Shown here in pieces: positions 58,401 through 64,000 of a stretch of 64,000 bases of DNA. Within the stretch, counting starts at the first letter, position 1. Each line of letters opens with the position of its first letter. Made by a program: the position numbers and the translations under genes. This DNA comes from Gordionus sp. m RMFG-2023 (taxonomy: Eukaryota > Nematomorpha > Gordioida > Chordodea > Parachordodidae): the NCBI RefSeq assembly GCF_954871325.1, contig NC_088775.1, positions 30,729,561-30,793,560 on the forward strand, read 5' to 3'. The notes under the pieces were generated by a model that had not been told where the DNA came from, made no database searches, and was given only the letters and a program-made list of their open reading frames with translations.

Positions 58401-61140
58401 TATTCTTCCCTATATATAGTTCGAATATACGTTTGAATTAAAAAGTATTCAAATCGGGTTTTAGAGGTTCGAACCGAACCGATATTTTTATTTTTTATGA
58501 ACCAAACCTGAACCTTGAACCGTTATTTTTATCCAAACTTGAACCGAACCGGTAAAAATCTTTAAGGTTCAGAAACATTTTTCCTCATATCTAGCTAGTA
58601 GATAATTGCACGGATCTATCGGATCTCCTGGGTGCGTCCATAGTTGGATTGAGCCAGGTCGAACAAAAAAAAATATAGCCTTTCTATTACAAAATATTGT
58701 ATATGAATTATAGCATGAATCCCGCCATATCCAAAGATCGTAAAATGATGTCCGAAGCACAACTCATGCTCAGTGACGCCAAAATGAAAATCGAATATAT
58801 TAGAATGCAAATTCTAAAAGTTCAAGCTATTGGAACCAATATAGATCATAATGCTTCTGCTCATTCAAATTCTGAAAACGAATGTATTACGCTTTCGTAT
58901 TTATTTGTACAAATGCCTTCTTAAATTTCCTTTGGTTTATAAAAATATTTTGTCTACCAAAATATGGTAGGCTGTTTTTATATATTTTGGGGGTTAGGCT
59001 AAAACAATATCATAGCATTCTAAGCTTATGAGAAATTCGTTTAATAGTCATAAAAAAATTAAAACTATAAATATAGTTATAAATTTTCCTGGTTAGTTTA
59101 AGTATTTTTTATATACACTTACTTTATTACTTTAAAATATAGAAATCATTTACAATTAATACAGCTAGTAAGCAGACAGACGATAAAATCATTTGTAAAC
59201 GTTCAAAATACCCAATTTTTTAGAAACGATATTTTGTCACGCTCGTCTTTGGATTTGCTATCTTTTAACATGATGCACTCGAGCGCTTTAATATGGTCTT
59301 AGCCTTAGGCTTATTAAAAAAATTTAACCATTTAATTATTGAGTCTGGGACTGGATAGTGAATATATCATCTTGCTTTAACTTTTGATAAAGATAAGAGT
59401 AGAATATGATTTTAAACAAGCCAGTAAGTTAGAAGACGCCAATTGTGTAAGTTAATAACCTGAGCGAATTCAAATTAAATAAAGTTTTTTTTGGTAAAGT
59501 TATATTTAATATAGATTAGTACCGAATTTTTCATACATTGTTTTGATTCACTATAAAATATTTTAATTTAAAATTGTCTATTTAGTTTCGGAATTGGAGT
59601 TAAGGATCGAAGATATCAGATACAGAATGACGATTGAATTGGCTATAATAGAAGGCGCTAAAAATGCCATAAAGATTATGCAAGGTCTAAAAAATCTCGA
59701 TAAAAAATCCATCAACGAAGTGCGTGTATGCATTCATATTCCGTTAGCATTTTTCTAATCGGTTACTTTCCCAATATTTATATTATAAATTAATAAACTA
59801 GGCCCAACTAAGGCTCTTTGAATCTCAGCAAAAATTGGACATGCTAAAATTAGCTTTCAAAAAGAGGGTTGAAGAGATTTGCTCCAAGCAACCCCTTCCC
59901 GTGATGTACGATCACGAAAACGCCGGCGAATACCATGGCCATAAAATTACCCAGCTCAAATCGGAATTGGATACTATCAAAAGGATTGGTAGCTTGACTT
60001 CATCCCTCAATTATTTTCCTAATGCGTCTGGAATCAAGAATGGTAGCATTGGATCGATACCCAAACCCATAGCCATAACTGGCATATTGGAAGTTAGGTA
60101 AGTTATTAAGTTTGCCCAACATACTTTTACTTATGGCTCTCTTGTGTTTTTTTGATTGGAGGGGTTGCGTGATAGATAAAATGTATGAACGAATACATCT
60201 TCTATTTTAAAACGAAATTTAGACTCTTAGGATGTCAAGATTTGTTGGAAGATATCTCCGGCAAGGACAAGAAGGAGCAGCAGCTGTCAATGATCCCCAA
60301 TCATAATAATAATTCCTTGATATCATTTCCGTCCACACCGACTGACCTAAAATCGATTGTAAGATCTTTCCATAAATCCAGCAAAATTTACAGCTTTAAA
60401 GACGAGATATCAAGTCAAAACATTCCTTTCTTGAATTTTTGTAGCTGATTAACTGGCGCTTAGGATAAAATATTTTAAATGTCATATTATTAATCCGTAT
60501 CTTTAATAATAATAAAAGAAAGCATTTATTATATACATGCGAGTTATAACATATTATTCTTCTATTAAATATTTACCTTAATGAATTTAGACGAAATCAG
60601 CGGAATTCTTAAATTGGATAACATGTTTGTCGGGCAAACCAAATGGAGCCAGTACTCGCAGAAGGCATGGGATCAAAAATTTATATTGCAACTGGATAGA
60701 GTACGTTGTATAATATTAATAACTAATAATATTGCCATCATGTAAATTATATTGTTATGCATGAACAGGAATAATAATGATTTAATTCTACTCAATAAAG
60801 TTTCAAAGATGCATTAAATTGATAATGTTACCAATTCTTAATTGTTAGATTAACCTCGACAACATGTCATAAATAAGTTGGTATGTATTAGGTTGATATG
60901 ATGGATGAAGTTGGTGTTTAAACAAAATCATTATTTTATTTAAACGTTTTGTTAAATATTGTAGTCTCGTGAATTGGAAATCGATATTTATTGGAAAGAT
61001 TCGAGATCTTTGTGCGCCCTAAAATTTTTAAGGCTGGAAGACTTTTTAGATAATCAACCTCATGGACTTATATTAACGTTGGAACCCCAAGGATATTTAT
61101 TTGCGGAAGTATTTTATAAATATAATTTTCATGAAATAAG
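49037..61140 (+). CDS. Pkn: Protein kinase N (PKN), N-terminal regulatory part, nine exons
   Basis: PKN is a serine/threonine kinase of the AGC group activated by Rho/Rac GTPases and lipids. Nine exons (each listed below) give about 619 residues: HR1a (about 33-104), a serine-rich linker, HR1b (about 233-297), HR1c (about 320-390) and the C2-like domain (about 458-610, with [34 protein letters not shown] and [14 protein letters not shown]). The HR1 repeats bind GTP-bound Rho. Exon junctions agree in phase throughout, which supports the model strongly. The hinge and kinase domain (some 300-400 more residues in known PKNs) are not in the window. The likely start is ATG 49045; an upstream non-coding exon is possible because TTACAG precedes it at 49031-49036. 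Coding exons are richer in G+C than their introns. Confidence 0.9.
51522..51661. repeat. 48-bp tandem repeat in a PKN intron
   Basis: Three nearly identical units built on GGACTGGGGGTTTATGTTCA and AAATCCCATATTAAAAATTT. Confidence 0.85.
51673..51862. mobile_element. 190-bp MITE with TIRs in a PKN intron
   Basis: The ends TAGAGATGTAAAATCGTTCC and the complement of TAGTGATGCAAAATCGCTCC form imperfect inverted repeats that extend inward through TTTGAGCCGATTTTTAAAAA. A possible decayed 8-base duplication is CTTGTGAC / CTAATGAC (6 of 8). A relative lies at about 46376-46560. It is probably hAT-derived. Confidence 0.65.
51867..52605. repeat. Inverted-repeat element, G+C above intron average
   Basis: Arms of about 100-140 bases (51867-52000 and about 52470-52605) match in inverted orientation, most clearly AGTGCGAGA, then ACTTGATTGCATTTCG. 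The interior is unique and non-coding. The short minus-strand frame at 51837-52061 is produced by the arm and is not a gene. Confidence 0.55.
53157..53387 (+). CDS. Pkn: PKN exon: linker between HR1a and HR1b
   Basis: Acceptor GAATTAG, donor GGTAACC. It encodes [20 protein letters not shown] and [10 protein letters not shown], a basic, serine-rich linker without a known fold. Support comes from open frame over the whole exon, higher G+C and phase 1 at both ends matching its neighbours. The family does not conserve this linker, so homology cannot confirm it. Confidence 0.6.
54197..54347 (+). CDS. Pkn: PKN exon: first helix of HR1b
   Basis: Acceptor CACCTTTAG, donor AAGGTACTG. It encodes [20 protein letters not shown] and AENLLQTI, close to the family signature [18 protein letters not shown]. 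It leaves two bases (AG) completed by the C of the next exon, 4.4 kb on. Confidence 0.9.
54920..56620 (+). pseudogene. hAT transposase remnant
   Basis: Fragments in several frames keep the family order: [20 protein letters not shown] near 54948, [12 protein letters not shown] near 55300, [14 protein letters not shown] near 55500, [18 protein letters not shown] near 55630, and the dimerisation motif [18 protein letters not shown] near 56490. Many breaks. Confidence 0.7.
56671..58058. mobile_element. Foldback-type element with long inverted arms
   Basis: The ends ACTAGCTAATAACCTGTCAA and the complement of ACTAGCTGACGGGGTTGAAG lead into arms that match inverted over much of their length (for instance ATGGTACTAAATAT at 56728 and its complement near 58005). 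Each arm contains units with GGCCTGATCAAAAAACC and ATGGGCTAGACATTGGCC spaced about 170 bases. A short tandem duplication (57440-57560) lies at the centre. No coding sequence. Confidence 0.65.
58145..58215 (+). other. Weak tRNA-like sequence
   Basis: TGTTCGACTCTCGTAGAGAG resembles a T arm, and the preceding 45 bases have roughly tRNA spacing, but no D arm, anticodon stem or acceptor stem can be paired convincingly. It may be a tRNA-derived fragment. Confidence 0.2.
58714..58883 (+). CDS. Pkn: PKN exon: second helix of HR1b
   Basis: Acceptor GAATTATAG. It encodes [20 protein letters not shown] and [14 protein letters not shown], continuing HR1b exactly where the family continues. The donor is placed at AATGTATTA (58884), which leaves one base as the next exon needs; the HR1b/HR1c spacer makes this end less certain. 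Confidence 0.88.
59586..59719 (+). CDS. Pkn: PKN exon: first helix of HR1c
   Basis: Acceptor ATTTAG, donor GAAGTGCGT. It encodes [20 protein letters not shown] and [18 protein letters not shown], the HR1c signature (EGAKN). It ends in phase 0. Confidence 0.9.
59802..60097 (+). CDS. Pkn: PKN exon: second helix of HR1c and link to the C2-like domain
   Basis: Acceptor AAACTAG, donor TTAGGTAAGT (strong consensus). It encodes [20 protein letters not shown], then a less conserved link with [20 protein letters not shown] and ends in ITGILEV, the first strand of the C2-like domain. Confidence 0.92.
60223..60413 (+). CDS. Pkn: PKN exon: C2-like domain, first part
   Basis: Acceptor AAATTTAG. R+[13 protein letters not shown] continues the strand from the previous exon. 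A serine-rich loop follows ([11 protein letters not shown]). The donor is placed at ATCAAGTCAA (60414) because it leaves one base and gives [13 protein letters not shown], closely matching the family; the frame would otherwise stay open to 60447. Confidence 0.85.
60591..60700 (+). CDS. Pkn: PKN exon: C2-like domain, middle part
   Basis: Acceptor TGAATTTAG, donor AGAGTACGT. It encodes [20 protein letters not shown] and [11 protein letters not shown], among the most conserved PKN sequences outside the kinase. It ends in phase 0. Confidence 0.93.
60965..61140 (+). CDS. Pkn: PKN exon: C2-like domain, last part
   Basis: Acceptor ATTGTAG, donor ATAAGGTATATG. It encodes [40 protein letters not shown] and [18 protein letters not shown]. 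It leaves two bases in phase 2 for an exon that lies beyond the window. Confidence 0.93.
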
Positions 61141-61149
61141 GTATATGCA

Positions 61150-63390
61150 CACATAGGCCTATTCAAAAACGAATTCGAATCGAATAGTGCATTATTTATA
61201 TTCGATTCGTTTATTTGAATTAGTACGAATAATAAAATCTACTATTTGTATTCGATTCGAATATTTCGAATAATTCGAATTAATTTTTTAAATAAAATAA
61301 ATCATACTCAAATATATTGACAAATTTGATTTTAAACAGAAAAAATTATAATAATATGTAATCAATAATCTGATAATAAATAATATATAATCAAGTTATA
61401 AACAAAATTAAAATGTATATTATTAATTTAATTTATAATTTAAGCCAATTTTTAAGGCAAAGAGTTTTTCTTATATGACATGCGGTTTTTTGACAATAAA
61501 TTAGTTCCAACTGAGAAAAGCCTTTCACAAGAAGTTGATGTTCCTTGTATAGATAGATAATCCCTTGCCATTTTCGAGAGTATGGGGATCCGATATGCAT
61601 TTGCCTTCCACCACATTAACGGGTCAGTATCACTCTTTGCTCTTGGTTCACTCAGATAAAAATCTATTTCATACAGTTGAATATTATTTTGTTTAAAAAC
61701 AATGTCTAGCCTGTTTTGTTGAATTTTATCCTTATTTGTTTGACAGTTATAATTATGAGCTTATAAAATAAATCATATTTAAATTGGGGTAAATTAAATA
61801 CCTGTATATCTATTGTAAATCTCTTTAAATTTGTCCATTAACTTGGATACATCATTATCATAATCAACAGATATTGATTTAAAATATTCTAATTTAAGCC
61901 TGATATCTAATATTGTGGTTATTATTGCATCATCGGCAGTTAAATTATAATAGCCCAACAATTTATAACATGCTAATTTGAAACTATTGTTAAAGGATTT
62001 ATGGAAACCAGGTTTTTCATTTTTTGATGTTCAAGAATTAAAATATAATAAGGTATAACCAAATTATAAGTAGGATAATTCTCCCCACATACCATATTTG
62101 TAGTTTCATATAAAGGCAATAGGATAGTTTTAATTTTTATAAGATCCTCCCATTCTTTCTATATGTTATCAAAGTATTATATTATTACCTAATTATAAAT
62201 TTTAGTTTACCTCTGATATTTGTTTTGAATAATTTTAATATTAGTTATTACTTCATTAACTAATTTTGTTATAGCAGGCTTTAACAATAAACCCCTTTCA
62301 ATCATTTGGTATTCCACCTTATTTCACAATCCAATTTTGGTTTTAAAAAATTTAGGGGAGGGTGTAGGGAACTACATATATTTTTTAATAAATTTAATTT
62401 TTTAGGGGAATTACAAATCATTCTAATAATGTTTCTTAGTTTTAGAATTGAAGGATCTAAAATTTTTAAAATTTCTTTGGATATTAAATTAATTACATGG
62501 GCAAAGCATCGGATGTGCCCTATTTTTATTAATGTATTTTAAAGAAAATGTATCAATAAATGTTTTATTATTAGGCATTATCTAAAGTTATATAAAAATT
62601 TTTATTCTCTAAATTATAATTTTTAATTATTTTAACAAAGGCTTTAAATATATTTTCACCTGAATGTGTTTCATTTATTGGACTGACATCCAAAATTATG
62701 TTATTTATTTTAAAATTATCATCAATAAAATGAGCTGTTAGCCCTAAAAAGTAACCTGTGTTCTAGTCCAAATGTCAGATGAAAAATTAATCTGACTTTT
62801 ATTTTTAGATATTATTTTCTTTACCAACTGTTCTTTTTCTGCAAATGTATTATACGTGTGCAATTTAAGAGTATTGGAGCATATTGATTTTACAGAACAA
62901 TCAAGATCACTTATAAAATTTTTAAAATCATTTGAATCAATAATTTTAAAAGGTATATTATTATTTATAAATAATTTTAATAAATTATCCTTAAAATTAA
63001 TTTTTTTGAAGAATTTGGTGTAGACTAAAAAAATGTCAATTTTATTATTTTTTTACTAAGGTGTGAATGAAACCCATTATAATGATTAATAAGAGGAGAT
63101 GTTGTTTTGCCTTTACATTTTATAATACTCTTGCAATGATTGCAAGCAGCCTTTTCACCGTCTTTAAGGATTTGATGTTGATCCCATATGATTGCTCTCT
63201 TTTGTGAGGAAATTTTCTCATCTTCAACATCAATCATATATTCATCAGAAGCATTCTCCTCTAACATAATTAGGCTAGCTAACAATAATTATTGTAGAGA
63301 TGTAATATATTTTTATATACCTCTGGTTAGTTTTTTTAATAATAATAATTAATTAATAAACATTCTATCATATTGTTATTTTTTTGCGCA
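61150..63390 (-). mobile_element. hAT element fossil, transposase on the minus strand
   Basis: The left zone (61150-61290) starts AGGCCTATTCAAAAACG and is dense in ATTCGAATCGAAT motifs. Transposase is read from about 63285 down to 61470: an N-terminal BED finger (AACNHCKSIIKCKGKTTSPL, INHYNGFHSHL; 63025-63285) and a C-terminal TSTSCERLFSVGTNLLSKNR near 61480-61600. The middle is strongly decayed. The right terminus is not identified. It lies in the PKN intron after the last visible exon. Confidence 0.7.
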
Positions 63391-63394
63391 TTCT

Positions 63395-63886
63395 GTTTAT
63401 AAAAGTGTGCGATAATCACTACAGAATCTGTTTTTAGTGAAGCTGGTGATATTGACAGTTACTATCGCCGCAAGCTGACCTCTGATAAATCGGAAATATT
63501 GGTATTTCTAAAAAGAAATCTTCCCTATATTATGTTAAATATTTATTTCAAATTTCATAATATAATTGTTTATTACTTAATATGTATATAGATTAATGTT
63601 ATTACTTATTATATAAAAGTGATTTAACAATAAAAATATTTTATATACTTTTAGAATTGTAATTGAATTGAATATAAACTATAAACTGATCATTATAATA
63701 TATTTAAATGACATAAGTTATGGTATAGTTAAATTATAGATGTTATACTAATAAAAAGTATATTAAAAATTAAAACCATTGTTATCTTTACAGAATACAA
63801 AATTAGATATGATATCGGATCAGTAATAGGCCGATATCAATTGATATCGGATCAACCTCTAAAAAGTAGTATCGGTTACACCCCTA
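63395..63886 (+). mobile_element. 3' end of a further hAT element
   Basis: 63427-63530 encodes ESVFSEAGDIDSYYRRKLTS, then DKSEILVFLKRNL, the C-terminal end of an Ac-type hAT transposase on the + strand. About 350 bases on, GATATCGGATC motifs precede a terminus that is the complement of TAGGGGTGTAACCGATAC at 63886. The left part is missing or replaced by the neighbouring element. Confidence 0.65.
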
Positions 63887-64000
63887 AAAAATATATATCC
63901 AAAATGATTTTAATTTGATAATCAACTATCTTCTATAAAAGATTTTAATAACAATTATCTAAGAGGGACTTATGTATAGGTATTATGTTAATAATTATAA

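Larger units (their letters stand above)
54395..58580 (+). mobile_element. hAT fossil filling a PKN intron
   Basis: Both ends of the intron carry fields of CCGAACCTGAACC-type motifs (54404-54530; 58450-58575), the subterminal array of this family, with CAGGGATCCAAACCG at the left edge. A mirror-image right terminus was not found. Transposase remains on the + strand occupy 54920-56620 and a foldback element follows. Confidence 0.6.

Noticed and set aside
61141-64000. PKN kinase exons
   Set aside because: Searched by eye for the glycine loop, HRD and DFG motifs on the + strand; none is present, only hAT remains.

Overview
The window is very AT-rich metazoan nuclear DNA. The only host gene seen is the 5' two thirds of a protein kinase N (PKN) gene on the + strand, at about 49.0-61.1 kb. 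It is read from nine exons whose splice sites agree in phase. Three HR1 repeats and the C2-like domain are animal-type; the catalytic exons must lie beyond base 64000. The species cannot be named from the sequence.

Bases 1-42.4 kb are almost solid transposon, much of it nested. (1) About 3.6-13.4 kb: an RTE-type LINE (minus strand) is split by a 6.6 kb hAT element (4518-11129, 8-bp target duplication), which is itself split by a Ty3/Gypsy element with short LTRs (about 6047-9802). (2) About 15.1-23.8 kb: a large hAT element has >1 kb inverted arms and a spliced BED-finger transposase gene. Its first intron holds a piggyBac-like element (TTAA-flanked, 16626-19331), which in turn holds another complete hAT (16653-18756, perfect 8-bp duplication). 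(3) About 23.8-30.1 kb: a second Ty3/Gypsy fossil is split in its integrase region by a second copy of the 4518-type hAT (26676-29906, perfect 8-bp duplication). (4) 30.1-33.4 kb: a reverse transcriptase of unassigned clade (minus strand), a hAT-type MITE and an array of CCHC zinc knuckles. (5) 33.5-36.2 kb: a hAT within a hAT, both with recognisable duplications. (6) 36.3-39.2 kb: two adjacent minisatellites and copies of a dispersed repeat. (7) 39.2-42.4 kb: a second copy of the RTE LINE, carrying a 422-bp hAT MITE.

42.4-49.0 kb has no recognised gene. The PKN introns hold further fossils: a tandem repeat, a 190-bp MITE, an inverted-repeat element, a hAT transposase fossil with an adjoining foldback element (54.4-58.6 kb), and two hAT remnants lying tail to tail after the last visible exon (61.1-63.9 kb).

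The most unusual items are the hAT family whose two copies both carry two converging, diverged transposase arms; the tRNA-like head at the 5' end of both RTE LINE copies; the unassigned reverse transcriptase with a YLDDG catalytic box; and the piggyBac/hAT nest inside a transposase intron. All calls come from reading the sequence by eye; no searches were run.
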